Shown in pieces: positions 1-8,114 of a DNA stretch of 35,947 nt. Made by a program: the position numbers and the translations under genes. The stretch comes from Candidatus Thermochlorobacter aerophilus (GTDB taxonomy: Bacteria; Bacteroidota; Chlorobiia; Chlorobiales; Thermochlorobacteraceae): the NCBI GenBank assembly GCA_002794105.1, contig PHFL01000058.1:30591-66537 (forward strand), in the 5' to 3' direction. Every line of letters starts with the position of its first letter. Position 1 is the first letter of the stretch. The notes below the pieces were generated by a model. The model did not search any database and was not told the DNA's origin. It worked only from the letters and a program-made list of their open reading frames with translations.

Positions 1-623
1 GGGTCAAGGTAGACGAAAGTATGCTCATTAACTTTATCAAAGCAGTTTGAATAATCTGCGTGCTGTATTTCAGCAATTTGAAGGGCTTTTGAGACGGCTA
101 AGATATTTGGCGCATCAAAAATGAGTGCAGTTTGATATTTACCAAAGGGCACATTAAACTCGCCCTTCGAATTTAGACGGAAAAGCCCATTATAGCAAGT
201 TTTGTTCAAGAATATGAATTGCGCTGCGCGTGGAATCCAGTTTTCAGAAAGTTTCTTGTAGTTTATTTCGAAGCGCTGTGCGTTGAAATGCCGGCGAACT
301 TCCAAGAATAAGGCTTCTCGTTTTGAAGGGTGAGTTTGGTCGTACTCTTTCTGATACTGCTCTAAAAAGTCAAGAAGTTCGGTTGGGTGTTGCTGGATAA
401 CTTGATAAGTGAGAATTAAATCTTTATTTAGGTCTGATAGGTAGGCATGAGTAATGTTGTAGTGCTGTGAAAGTTCAAAGAAGAGAGCGCCGCCGCCCAA
501 AAAAGGTTCTACATAGCGCCGAATCAAACCTTGCCTGAGCTCGATTGGATAGTAATTTTCAAATTGTTCTAAGAGTTGAGTCTTTCCACCGACCCATTTG
601 ATGAACGGCTTTGCTTTGGTCAT
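1..623 (-). CDS. DNA adenine methyltransferase, Dam/D12 class (partial, C-terminus outside window)
   Basis: Reading the reverse strand from ATG at 623 gives 207 uninterrupted codons that run off the left edge. The N-terminus carries KWVGGKTQLL and then FLGGGALFFEL at residues of about 45-55, the SAM-binding motif I of D12-class N6-adenine methyltransferases (Dam, M.DpnII). A segment FLNKTCYNGLFR is also typical of this family. The last visible residues are FVYLDP, the beginning of the catalytic DPPY motif, so the active site is cut by the window. Such enzymes methylate adenine, often in GATC. Whether a restriction partner lies to the left cannot be seen. The gene sits 45 bp downstream of the outer-membrane protein gene on the same strand, with no good ribosome-binding site. 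The family call is firm; the target sequence is unknown. Confidence 0.9.
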   Translation of the reverse strand, partial: MTKAKPFIKWVGGKTQLLEQFENYYPIELRQGLIRRYVEPFLGGGALFFELSQHYNITHAYLSDLNKDLILTYQVIQQHPTELLDFLEQYQKEYDQTHPSKREALFLEVRRHFNAQRFEINYKKLSENWIPRAAQFIFLNKTCYNGLFRLNSKGEFNVPFGKYQTALIFDAPNILAVSKALQIAEIQHADYSNCFDKVNEHTFVYLD

Positions 624-668
624 CTGTATGGAAAGTTCATGTTTTGAACACTCTGAAAATAATTTGGC

Positions 669-2930
669 TTACACATTCAACCAATAGCTGAGTTTCAGCA
701 CGAACCCGCGGTTACGAATACCGAGGGTCTCAGTATTGTAGTTATCGGTATAGACTAAAAATACATCGCTCATGGGAGCAAATCGCCATTGCAAGCGCAT
801 GTTAAGATTGACATTTTGAATTTGGGTGTTGTATTGCAAAAAAGTTGTGATGAAAAGCTCTTTCGTAAGTGAAAGGTCAAGACGAAGATTGAGCAAAGTG
901 AGTGTAGCACTACGAAAAGGAGAAGGCAAGAAAATAAAATTTTGCTCGAAATCAATTGAAATGAGCCCGTAAGGTTGAGCGCGGTAGCGAGGACTTAGCA
1001 CATACCGTGTGCGGCGACCGCTAAAGTATCCGCCCGTTTCCAGAGTGCCAGAAAAAGAAAAACGCTCACGTGGGTCAGTGGCAAAGTAACCGCCGTAAAG
1101 CTGATACACATAATTGCCCAAGGGTAATTGGTTGTCAGGTTCGTTTCGTCCTGTGGGGTCAAAAAGGAAGGTGAGATTCGTTAGAATGTCATTAAAATAT
1201 GCTCCAAATTTTCCCGTATTTTGGAGATTAAAAAAGTATTCCAAATAAATAAGGCGGTCTAATTCGGTCGTAAAATTTTGTGAGCGGTACATGTCGAGCC
1301 GGAGGAAAACGCCATGATTGTTGATAAAATCAGATTTTGGATAAAAGCGGTAGCTGGCTTGCGGCTCAAAGCGCCAGACACCACGGCGCGGCACGAAACC
1401 TACTTCTGGATTGTAGTGTTCGCCAATAAATTCATGATTCCATTCTAAACGAAATTCAGGCTGTTCATATCGCAAAAAGAGTGCGGTGGCATACTGGTGT
1501 GGCAAAGATTGTGGAGTAAAGTTGTGATGATAAAAAAGACGACCAATCCATCGTCCATCGTTGGTGCCTAAATTAAAGTCAATGCCGAACACACGGTTGA
1601 AATCATTACCTGCAATCCCACGATACGCATTGCCTTGACGATTGACGCCGAAAATAGTTAAGCTGGAGCGCTCAAATAGCAGGCGCTGAGCCACGGCAAC
1701 CGAGTAATTGTTGCCATTGTATCGCAGTGAGTCATTTCTTGCCGTTTGCAGCACAAGGGCACCGATGCGCCAGTTGGCATCAAGGTTGCCAGAAAGCCGT
1801 GCACCAGCAATAATAGAGGTGGGCTGACCATTAAAAAGACCAATCTGACGAGAAAAAAACGGACGAATCCGAGAAAATCCAAGCGTCGAAAAAAGGTCGC
1901 TATTTTCCAAGAAAAATTGGCGCTGTTCAGGAAAGAAAATCGTAAAGCGGTCAAGATTAGTAATTTGGCGGTCGACATCCACTTGAGAAAAATCGGGGTT
2001 GAAAGTCAAATCAAGGTTGAGGGCAGAGGTAAGTGCAAGTTTAGCATCTCCACCAAAGTTGAGAGATAGAGTAGAAAATGTTTGAGTTTGATAATTGGCA
2101 CTGGTTGTGCCAATGGTATAAGGAATGAGCGAGATATTTGTGCTGCGGTTTTCAGGTGGGGTGTCCCAGCGAAGTTCACCAGCGAAAGCAAGATTGGTAA
2201 CTTGAAAGAACCGTGGTACAGGTGCCCAAGAGGAGTTTTCGGGAAGTTTGAGATTGTTGCGTGCAAAATTGATGCGCCAACTTGAAACGCCACTTTTGAA
2301 GCGTAAAGTGTTGAAGGGAATAGCCATCTCGACAATCCACTGACCAGAATCAAGGCGCGCTTCAGCTTGCCAAGCGTTATCCCAGTTATTGCTAGCGCCA
2401 AAAAAACCTCCGCCCGAAATCAACCCCTCGCGCTGGACGCCAAGGGGACTGACACTGAACACAAAACCTGTAGTCTGATTAGAGAGTGGATCAATAATCA
2501 CTGTAAAGTTATCATTGAGCTCGTAGTCGAAATCGCGTCGCAGGGATTGCATCACGAAGTTGGCGGGAGAGTGGTCGTAACAGATAGCAGCAACATAGAG
2601 TGCACGGTCATCATATGTGACTCTAACTTTTGTTTGAGCTTGAGCAAGTGAGCTATCGAAGGGAAAATTCTGAACAAAGTCTGTTGCAACAGCTGCTTCT
2701 TGCCAAGTTCGTTCATTGAGATAAGCATCAACTACAATCGGGTCGAGAGCTCTTCTGATGAGAAGTGTCTTTGGTGCCGATGCTTTGAACGCTGAAAGTA
2801 GCGAATCCGAAGCAGCATATGCCGAAACGTCAAGAACGGCAGTGAGGGCAAAACCCCACACAAAACAACAAATGTGGTGGATAAGGCAATCAATTTGTGA
2901 AGAGAAAACCCGTAAGCAAGAAAAAGACAT
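669..2930 (-). CDS. Outer-membrane protein with CBM9-like N-domain and beta-barrel (DUF5916 type)
   Basis: About 753 residues from the ATG at 2930. The frame opens earlier, at a GTG at 3011, but the ATG at 2930 has an AGCAGG-like ribosome-binding site and places a hydrophobic signal segment (ICCFVWGFALTAVL, ending SAYA-A) near the N-terminus. Residues of roughly 55-240 resemble the carbohydrate-binding family 9-like fold found in DUF5916 proteins (LDPIVVDAYLNERTW, VRVTYDDRALYVAA, WQAEARLD, VEMAIPFNTLRF). The remaining 450 or so residues are alternating aromatic/polar strands rich in R, Y and F, ending FVLKLSYWLNV, as expected for an outer-membrane barrel. Function in this family is not established; binding or uptake of a polymer is a guess. 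It precedes the dam-like gene on the same strand and diverges from the J-domain gene. Confidence 0.8.
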   Translation of the reverse strand: MSFSCLRVFSSQIDCLIHHICCFVWGFALTAVLDVSAYAASDSLLSAFKASAPKTLLIRRALDPIVVDAYLNERTWQEAAVATDFVQNFPFDSSLAQAQTKVRVTYDDRALYVAAICYDHSPANFVMQSLRRDFDYELNDNFTVIIDPLSNQTTGFVFSVSPLGVQREGLISGGGFFGASNNWDNAWQAEARLDSGQWIVEMAIPFNTLRFKSGVSSWRINFARNNLKLPENSSWAPVPRFFQVTNLAFAGELRWDTPPENRSTNISLIPYTIGTTSANYQTQTFSTLSLNFGGDAKLALTSALNLDLTFNPDFSQVDVDRQITNLDRFTIFFPEQRQFFLENSDLFSTLGFSRIRPFFSRQIGLFNGQPTSIIAGARLSGNLDANWRIGALVLQTARNDSLRYNGNNYSVAVAQRLLFERSSLTIFGVNRQGNAYRGIAGNDFNRVFGIDFNLGTNDGRWIGRLFYHHNFTPQSLPHQYATALFLRYEQPEFRLEWNHEFIGEHYNPEVGFVPRRGVWRFEPQASYRFYPKSDFINNHGVFLRLDMYRSQNFTTELDRLIYLEYFFNLQNTGKFGAYFNDILTNLTFLFDPTGRNEPDNQLPLGNYVYQLYGGYFATDPRERFSFSGTLETGGYFSGRRTRYVLSPRYRAQPYGLISIDFEQNFIFLPSPFRSATLTLLNLRLDLSLTKELFITTFLQYNTQIQNVNLNMRLQWRFAPMSDVFLVYTDNYNTETLGIRNRGFVLKLSYWLNV

Positions 2931-3155
2931 TTGACCTGCTTTGCGAAATTCAAGCACATAGCAGCGGCTTGCCTTGCGCATAGCAAGCAAAGTTACAAGC
3001 CTACGCATCACTTAGCAAAAAACTTTTGATGAACAACCTCAAAGTCTTAAATTTGCAAACAGCGTGCCTAATCATTACCAGCGGTAACGCGAAAATCAAC
3101 AGAACATGCTAACTTTTATCGGTCATGCACAAACCCAATTAGCCTGAAGTGTTCC

Positions 3156-3668
3156 ATGAGCGTACTATCGCGACTAATCAAGGTGCTGAAAGCCTACCAC
3201 TACGCAAACTTAAAGCGGGACCGCTGGACTGAAGCAAAACTGGAAGAGTTGCTCAAAGATATTGAACAGCAGTATAATCAGGCAAGAGAAAAAGCATATT
3301 ACACATACCAGTCGTATCGTAGAGCGCAGGAAGAAAAAAAACAGTGGCAACATTCTGCACACTATGGCGATGAGTTTTATCGGCAGTATCAGCACACGCA
3401 TGACCAAAGGAAAGCGAGCGGCAGTGAAGAGTCGGCATCTTACTACGCATCAGGGATAGATTCAAAAATTGCAGGCTACTACGCAAATTTGGAAATTCCA
3501 TATGGTTCAGATTTAGAGACGGTTAGGCGAGCATGGCGAAAAATGGTTGCTAAGTATCATCCTGACAAGTTTGCAGGCAATCCTGAAAAGCAACAGATTG
3601 CCACAGAACTAACCAAAGGCATCAACCGCGCTTACGAAGAACTAACAAAGTACCTAAGTAAAAAGTAA
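3156..3668 (+). CDS. J-domain protein (DnaJ-like, C-terminal J domain)
   Basis: 170 residues. The N-terminal 100 or so residues are charged and helical (many K, E, Q, Y), probably coiled coil, with no signal peptide or membrane segment. The C-terminal 65 residues are a J domain: YYANLEIPYGSDLETVRRAWRKM, then the HPD tripeptide at 135-137 that stimulates DnaK ATPase, then a third helix ending INRAYEELTKYL. Zinc-finger and substrate domains of true DnaJ are absent, so this is a class III co-chaperone that probably recruits DnaK to a specific client. It is first of three co-directional genes, 26 bp before the YbjN-like gene and then pspA, suggesting that membrane-stress proteins are the client. 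No clear ribosome-binding site precedes the ATG. Confidence 0.88.
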   Translation: MSVLSRLIKVLKAYHYANLKRDRWTEAKLEELLKDIEQQYNQAREKAYYTYQSYRRAQEEKKQWQHSAHYGDEFYRQYQHTHDQRKASGSEESASYYASGIDSKIAGYYANLEIPYGSDLETVRRAWRKMVAKYHPDKFAGNPEKQQIATELTKGINRAYEELTKYLSKK

Positions 3669-3694
3669 TCCTGAAACATAAAACAAAATACGTT

Positions 3695-4111
3695 ATGCGA
3701 AATCCGACAAACGGAACAGAGAGCCGATTTCAGGTTGTCAAAAACATGGTGTTAGATATGGACCTGAAGATTGTTGAGGAAGATGAGGCTAATGAAATAC
3801 TGGTGGTAGAAGATGAGGAGTATGGTATCAAGAATATGGTTATCGACTGTGAGAACACCATTTTAGTTATTGAGCAGGTGATCATGGCAGTGCCAAAGGA
3901 GCCAAAAGACCTGTTTGAAAAGTTGCTTAAGATGAACCGCACACTGATACATGGAGCGTTTGTGCTCGACGAAGAAGGCAAGAATGTTATTTTCCGTGAC
4001 ACCCTGCAGCTGGAAACCTTAGACCCAAATGAGCTTTATGCTTCTATTGAAGCGCTCTCATTTGGTTTAGCTGAACATAGTAGTGAGCTTCTCAAATACA
4101 TGGAAGCATAA
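3695..4111 (+). CDS. YbjN-like protein
   Basis: 138 residues, acidic and soluble. The sequence (RFQVVKNMVLDMDLKIVEEDEANEILVVEDEEYGIKNMVIDCENTILVIEQ in outline, then LFEKLLKMNRTLIHGAFVLDEEGKNVIFRDTLQLETLDPNEL) matches the general pattern of the YbjN / type III secretion chaperone-like fold: an alpha-beta sandwich with a conserved L-x-x-N-R-x-L-x-x-G-x-F region. YbjN-family proteins are poorly understood and have been linked to stress responses. Here it lies between a J-domain gene (26 bp gap) and pspA (19 bp gap), so it is probably cotranscribed and acts with them. The family call rests on pattern recognition only. Confidence 0.75.
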   Translation: MRNPTNGTESRFQVVKNMVLDMDLKIVEEDEANEILVVEDEEYGIKNMVIDCENTILVIEQVIMAVPKEPKDLFEKLLKMNRTLIHGAFVLDEEGKNVIFRDTLQLETLDPNELYASIEALSFGLAEHSSELLKYMEA

Positions 4112-4130
4112 ACAATTTTAGGGAGGATTT

Positions 4131-4901
4131 ATGGCAAACTTATTCAAGAGAATTTTTAGAGTGGCGCAGTCGGAAGCGCATGCGGTCATTGATAAGATAG
4201 AAGACCCTGTGAAAATGACCGAGCAGGGCATTCGAGAATTGCGCGCCGACCTTGCAAAGTCTATTCAAGCGTTGGCTCAGGTAAAAGCAGCGGCAGTGCG
4301 TTTGCGTAAGGATGGTGAAGACCAATTGCGCCAAGCTCAAGAGTATGAACGCAAAGCTATTGCCCTTTTGCAGCGTGCACAAGCAGGAGACTTAGATATG
4401 GCTGAGGCAGAACGACTGGCGACCGAAGCACTAAACCGCAAGCAAGAATTTGAAACTCGCGGCAGACAATTGCTTGCAGATTACCAAAAGCAACAGCAGC
4501 AAGCTGATGCTTTGCAAGCCAAGGTGCAAAAGTTGCAAGCCACTATCACACGCTATGAAAACGAACTGGTCACGCTCAAAGCACGAGCCCAAGCCGCAGA
4601 GGCAACTAGGAAAATCAACAAGCAGCTTGCAGGTGTGGATTCTTCCAGCACAATTGCGATGCTTGAAAGGATGAAAGAGCGCGTCAATCAGACGGAAGCT
4701 GAAGCCGAAGCTTACGGGCAAATTGCTGAAGCCACCACGTCTATTGATGACCAAATCAACAAAGCGCTGGCAGAGCCATCGCGAACAGCAGCATCAGATT
4801 CACTTTTAGAGCTCAAGCGTAAATTAGGAATGCTACCGCCAGCAGACTCAGCAATTAGCACATCAAGTGGCTCAACAGCATCATCGACCAGTGCAAGCTG
4901 A
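4131..4901 (+). CDS. pspA: PspA/IM30 (Vipp1) family membrane-stress protein
   Basis: 256 residues starting MANLFKRIFRVAQSEAHAVIDKIEDPVKM, the amphipathic helix H0 and first helix typical of PspA/IM30. This is followed by long coiled-coil helices (residues about 25-190) with many A, Q, K and E. It is longer than E. coli PspA (222 residues); the extra C-terminal part is a flexible stretch rich in serine, threonine and alanine. The family binds stressed inner membranes and forms ESCRT-III-like rods or rings. A strong ribosome-binding site (AGGGAGGA) lies upstream, the best in the cluster, suggesting higher expression than its two upstream neighbours. No pspF, pspB or pspC is in view. Confidence 0.92.
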   Translation: MANLFKRIFRVAQSEAHAVIDKIEDPVKMTEQGIRELRADLAKSIQALAQVKAAAVRLRKDGEDQLRQAQEYERKAIALLQRAQAGDLDMAEAERLATEALNRKQEFETRGRQLLADYQKQQQQADALQAKVQKLQATITRYENELVTLKARAQAAEATRKINKQLAGVDSSSTIAMLERMKERVNQTEAEAEAYGQIAEATTSIDDQINKALAEPSRTAASDSLLELKRKLGMLPPADSAISTSSGSTASSTSAS

Positions 4902-4958
4902 CAGAGAATGTGAGCAGAAGACATATCGCTAACAAAACAGCTGGAACGCGAGGGAAAC

Positions 4959-6380
4959 TTACGCAATGCGCCGTTCGCACTTGGTTCTGAAGAAGATGTT
5001 GGAATCAAAAATTTTGTTTGGGTTAAGTACATTGTTAGGGTCAAGTGCAGCTTTGAAACGGCGCATTACTTCGACTTGAGCATGACCAGCGGCACGCTCG
5101 AGGAATTTTTTCTTAGCAAGCCCTGTGCCATGTTCGCCAGTAATGGTGCCGCCAAAATCAATCGCCGCATTGAAGACTTGCTCAAAAAAGCGTTCGCTGC
5201 GACGCACCTCGTCGGCATTGCGCTCGCTGATAAGGCAAGTGGGATGCAGGTTGCCATCGCCTAAGTGACCAAAATTGCCAACAAGCACATCATGTGCTTT
5301 AGCAAACTGTTGTGTCAGTTCAAGCATATCGGGCAAAGCAGAGCGTGGCACGCTGGCGTCTTCCAAAATGGTCGTCGGTCGCAGTCTAGCAAGTGCTGAA
5401 AATGCGGATTTGCGAGCCAGCTTGAGCTTCATGGCTTCGTCATCTGACTCTGCCGCTTTGACAAAACTCGCTCCGAGTTGCTGAGCAATGCGGAAAATCG
5501 TAGCGGCATCGTCTTCAACTACGGCACGATGCCCGTCAAGCTCAATGAGCACTAATGCTGCAATATCGGTGGGCAGACCAAGGTGGGTGTATTCCTCAAC
5601 AGCCTGAATGGTAGTCTGGTCTAAAAACTCAAACATTGCTGGCACAATGCGCGCCCGAGCTACCTCAGTGACAAACTCACCAACCTTTGCCAGCGATTGC
5701 AAATGCACCAAAATAACCTTCGACATTTCTGGCTTTGGCAGAAGTCGAAGTGTCGCTTTTGTGAAAATGCCAAGTGTGCCTTCTGAGCCAATAAAGATAT
5801 CCTTCAAATTAAGACCTTGAACATCTTTTATGGAGCGAGTCCCAAGAGTAACTATCTCGCCTGAAGGCAACACTGTTTCAAGCGTGAGCACATAGTTTTT
5901 AGTTACGCCGTATTTCAGCCCGCGTAAGCCGCCAGCATTTTCAGCAATGTTGCCGCCAATTGTTGAGATGGTAGCGCTACCGGGGTCGGGCGGATAAAAA
6001 AGCCCCTTGGCTTCAACAGCTTTCTGAAGATGAGCGGTAATGACACCTGCTTCAACCGTGGCTGTGAAATCCGCTTCGTTAATTTCGATGATGCGGTTCA
6101 TCGGAGGGAACAGCAAGACGATGCTATTCTCAACAGGAACGCTTCCACCTGAAAGACCCGACCCGGAACCACGCGGCACTACAGCAAAGCCAGCATCATT
6201 AGCCAGCATCATGATTTTGGAGATGATTTCAGCCGAGCGCGGAATGACAACCGCATCAGGCTTTTGCCGAAGCATGGGGGTAGCATCGTAAGAGTAGAGA
6301 ACTTTGTCAACTTCGGAGTCTGAATAATTTTCTCGCCCAACAATCTGACGAAGCGTATTGAGAACACTTTTAGCAATCAC
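4959..6380 (-). CDS. glcD: FAD-binding oxidase, glycolate/D-lactate oxidase subunit GlcD family
   Basis: 473 residues from a GTG at 6380; no ATG is available nearby. The N-terminal FAD-binding type 4 domain shows PDAVVIPRSAEI, VVPRGSGSGLSGG (flavin phosphate loop) and PPDPGSATISTIGGNIAENAGG. The C-terminal FAD-oxidase domain shows FGHLGDGNLHP and GTITGEHGTGLAKK. These features fit GlcD and related D-2-hydroxyacid dehydrogenases, which oxidise glycolate, D-lactate or similar acids and pass electrons to a quinone or partner protein. The glcE and glcF partners are not adjacent, so the substrate is uncertain and it may work as a single-chain dehydrogenase. It follows the lipoprotein gene by 6 bp and converges on pspA with a 57 bp gap holding no obvious terminator. 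Confidence 0.9.
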   Translation of the reverse strand: MIAKSVLNTLRQIVGRENYSDSEVDKVLYSYDATPMLRQKPDAVVIPRSAEIISKIMMLANDAGFAVVPRGSGSGLSGGSVPVENSIVLLFPPMNRIIEINEADFTATVEAGVITAHLQKAVEAKGLFYPPDPGSATISTIGGNIAENAGGLRGLKYGVTKNYVLTLETVLPSGEIVTLGTRSIKDVQGLNLKDIFIGSEGTLGIFTKATLRLLPKPEMSKVILVHLQSLAKVGEFVTEVARARIVPAMFEFLDQTTIQAVEEYTHLGLPTDIAALVLIELDGHRAVVEDDAATIFRIAQQLGASFVKAAESDDEAMKLKLARKSAFSALARLRPTTILEDASVPRSALPDMLELTQQFAKAHDVLVGNFGHLGDGNLHPTCLISERNADEVRRSERFFEQVFNAAIDFGGTITGEHGTGLAKKKFLERAAGHAQVEVMRRFKAALDPNNVLNPNKIFDSNIFFRTKCERRIA

Positions 6381-6386
6381 GGTAGC

Positions 6387-6818
6387 TTATTGCACTCGCA
6401 AAAAGAAAATATGCCTATCTGCTGACCGCAGGGTTTCACGCAAATTGGTAGCAAACACCGTGTAAAAGTAAAATGTATCGTTTCGAAAGGAAGGTAACGC
6501 TTGCAAAGAACGAGAACTGACTAACACACTCTCCACAGTGGTTTCTACGCTAAGCACACGACCATTTTCGAAGTTAGAGTCCAAGTCGAGGATAGCAATG
6601 TATTTGATATTGCCAGCCAAATCAAAACGTGCAGACTCCCAAGAAAGTTTGAGAGTGTCTGTAGCGCTAAGCACGACGAAAGAATCATTAGAAGGCGTAA
6701 GCAATCGGAAAATGCCAACAGTAGGCCGTATGATTTCTGGAGCAACTGGGTTCTGCGACTCGCATGCGGCAAAGACAAGCACTGTAAGTAAAAGTGACAA
6801 AAAGAGATAGCGTATCAT
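6387..6818 (-). CDS. Small lipoprotein with Ig/fibronectin-like fold, unknown function
   Basis: 143 residues. The N-terminus MIRYLFLSLLLTVLVFAAC is a lipoprotein signal peptide with a FAAC lipobox, giving a lipid-modified cysteine at residue 19. After a short ESQNPVAPE linker, the rest looks like one beta-sandwich domain (FRLLTPSNDSFVVL, TLKLSWESA, YKIAILD-like strands, YFYTVFATN), similar in style to SusE-type or fibronectin-III-like domains of Bacteroidota lipoproteins. No catalytic motif is visible. It lies 24 bp after the THI5-like gene and 6 bp before glcD, so the three are probably one transcript. No function can be assigned. Confidence 0.75.
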   Translation of the reverse strand: MIRYLFLSLLLTVLVFAACESQNPVAPEIIRPTVGIFRLLTPSNDSFVVLSATDTLKLSWESARFDLAGNIKYIAILDLDSNFENGRVLSVETTVESVLVSSRSLQALPSFRNDTFYFYTVFATNLRETLRSADRHIFFLRVQ

Positions 6819-6842
6819 AGAAGAAAAGCAATTGTTGCAAAA

Positions 6843-7763
6843 TCACAGCTTGGCAAAAGAGAGCACATCCCCGACGGCAAAACGATTGGTCCAATAAGAG
6901 CTCATATCAGGGCGCGCAAGAATTTGTCCTGTTCGATAAAGCCATGCTTGCAAAGACTCGAGATACTCTGCCGCGAGCGTAAAATCGAAGGTAAAACAAG
7001 GTACAGTGGCATCATAAATAGCATTATTCAAGGTATCGTCCAGTGCAATGCCAACTCGATTGAGATAAATCAATTTGGTTTCATCAGGATGCTGGTAAAT
7101 AAAATCAATGCTGCGGCGCAAAACTCTAATCAAGGCACGAAGGTCAGCTTCACGGGACGCTAAAATTTTGGGCGAGGTAACAAGAATCAGCTGACAAAAG
7201 TCAGGCACACCCCAGTCTTTGAGAGCAAAGAAATCGACATCTAAGCCACGATGACGAGCTTCAATGATTTCAAAGTTGTAAAACACTACCGTAGCAACAT
7301 CAGCCTTGTCTTCTGCAAGGGCATCCGTGTGATAGAAACCGTTATTGACAGGTATAAGCGTGGCGTTTGCCTGACCGCCGTCGGCTTCAATCATGGTACG
7401 AACAATCTCTAATCCACTAGGGGCAGGCGCACCGGGATACTGCACGCGTTTGCCTGCCATGTCGCAAGGTCGAGAAATGCCCTTGTTTTTCAAATACATC
7501 ACGCCGCCATTGGTATGCAGAAACCGTGCAAATCCCAAAATAGGCTTGCCTTTAGCGGCATCAATCACCAAGTGAATAGGTTCAGTGATGGCAACATCTA
7601 GCGTACCTTGCTCGATGGCTTCAATAGCGTCAAGATGTGCCTTAGGCTCAATAAGCTCCAGAGAAAGACCAAATTCTTTCAGCCAGCCTTTTTCTTGAGC
7701 AAGTATAAATGGAGCATGGTCTGGATTGAGAAACCACTCCAAACCTAATCGAATAACACTCAT
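6843..7763 (-). CDS. NMT1/THI5-like (ThiY/SsuA-fold) protein without signal peptide
   Basis: 306 residues from ATG 7763. The frame extends to 7829 but the extra 22 residues are not a credible signal peptide. The start IRLGLEWFLNPDHAPFILAQEKGW followed by LSLELIEP is the hallmark of the NMT1/THI5-like fold that binds or makes thiamine pyrimidine (HMP) precursors. LDVAITEPIHLVIDAAKGKP aligns by eye with the region of yeast Thi5 that holds the active-site histidine: His is kept, while the PLP lysine four residues before it is Thr here, and the Thi5 cysteine cluster is absent. A periplasmic transport role would normally need a signal peptide and neighbouring permease and ATPase genes; neither is seen. 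The ligand is unknown; a pyrimidine-type ligand is an inference. Confidence 0.8.
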   Translation of the reverse strand: MSVIRLGLEWFLNPDHAPFILAQEKGWLKEFGLSLELIEPKAHLDAIEAIEQGTLDVAITEPIHLVIDAAKGKPILGFARFLHTNGGVMYLKNKGISRPCDMAGKRVQYPGAPAPSGLEIVRTMIEADGGQANATLIPVNNGFYHTDALAEDKADVATVVFYNFEIIEARHRGLDVDFFALKDWGVPDFCQLILVTSPKILASREADLRALIRVLRRSIDFIYQHPDETKLIYLNRVGIALDDTLNNAIYDATVPCFTFDFTLAAEYLESLQAWLYRTGQILARPDMSSYWTNRFAVGDVLSFAKL

Positions 7764-7933
7764 GCCAAAAAAGGGATGCGTTGTGAAAGATACATGACTC
7801 TCGAAGTCAAAAAACAAGCAAAAAAACAAGTTGTAATTGTGGAAAGCCTTGTAAAAATACTTTCATAGGTACATTTATCCAATAGTTGCACTGAATGCAG
7901 AACGGCTTTGAGCAGCGCAGGCAGGCAAAAAAT

Positions 7934-7964
7934 TTGCAAACAACGAGCAAAACAACTATATTTG
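7934..7964 (+). promoter_or_regulatory. Candidate Bacteroidota-type promoter for tRNA-Asp
   Basis: A TTTG at 7933-7936 and TATATTTG at 7957-7964 are separated by 20 bp. This fits the Bacteroidota primary sigma consensus TTTG, about 19-21 bp, TAnnTTTG. The predicted start lies about 13 bp before the tRNA. TATATT would also serve as an ordinary -10 box. Confidence 0.4.
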
Positions 7965-7983
7965 TAGCCCTTTTTGAGGTAAA

Positions 7984-8057
7984 GGAGCTGTAGCTCAGTT
8001 GGTTAGAGCGCCTGCCTGTCACGCAGGAGGCCGCGGGTTCGAGCCCCGTCAGCTCCG
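7984..8057 (+). tRNA. tRNA-Asp (anticodon GUC)
   Basis: A complete 74-nt cloverleaf. Acceptor GGAGCTG pairs with CAGCTCC; the D arm is GCTCAGTTGGTTAGAGC; the anticodon stem CCTGC/GCAGG encloses loop CTGTCAC with GTC at 8018-8020; the T arm is GCGGG TTCGAGC CCCGT. The discriminator is G and the 3' CCA is not encoded, so it must be added by a nucleotidyltransferase. Confidence 0.97.
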
Positions 8058-8114
8058 CACGCTACTCATCCATTGTCCATCCTACCGCTGACAACATCAC
8101 TACTGCCCTCGAAG

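Noticed and set aside
4902..4958. Terminator between the convergent pspA and glcD genes
   Set aside because: No stem-loop with a T-tract on either strand in the gap.
7764..7933. TPP riboswitch upstream of the THI5-like gene
   Set aside because: No CUGAGA or other conserved TPP-aptamer core on the minus strand.
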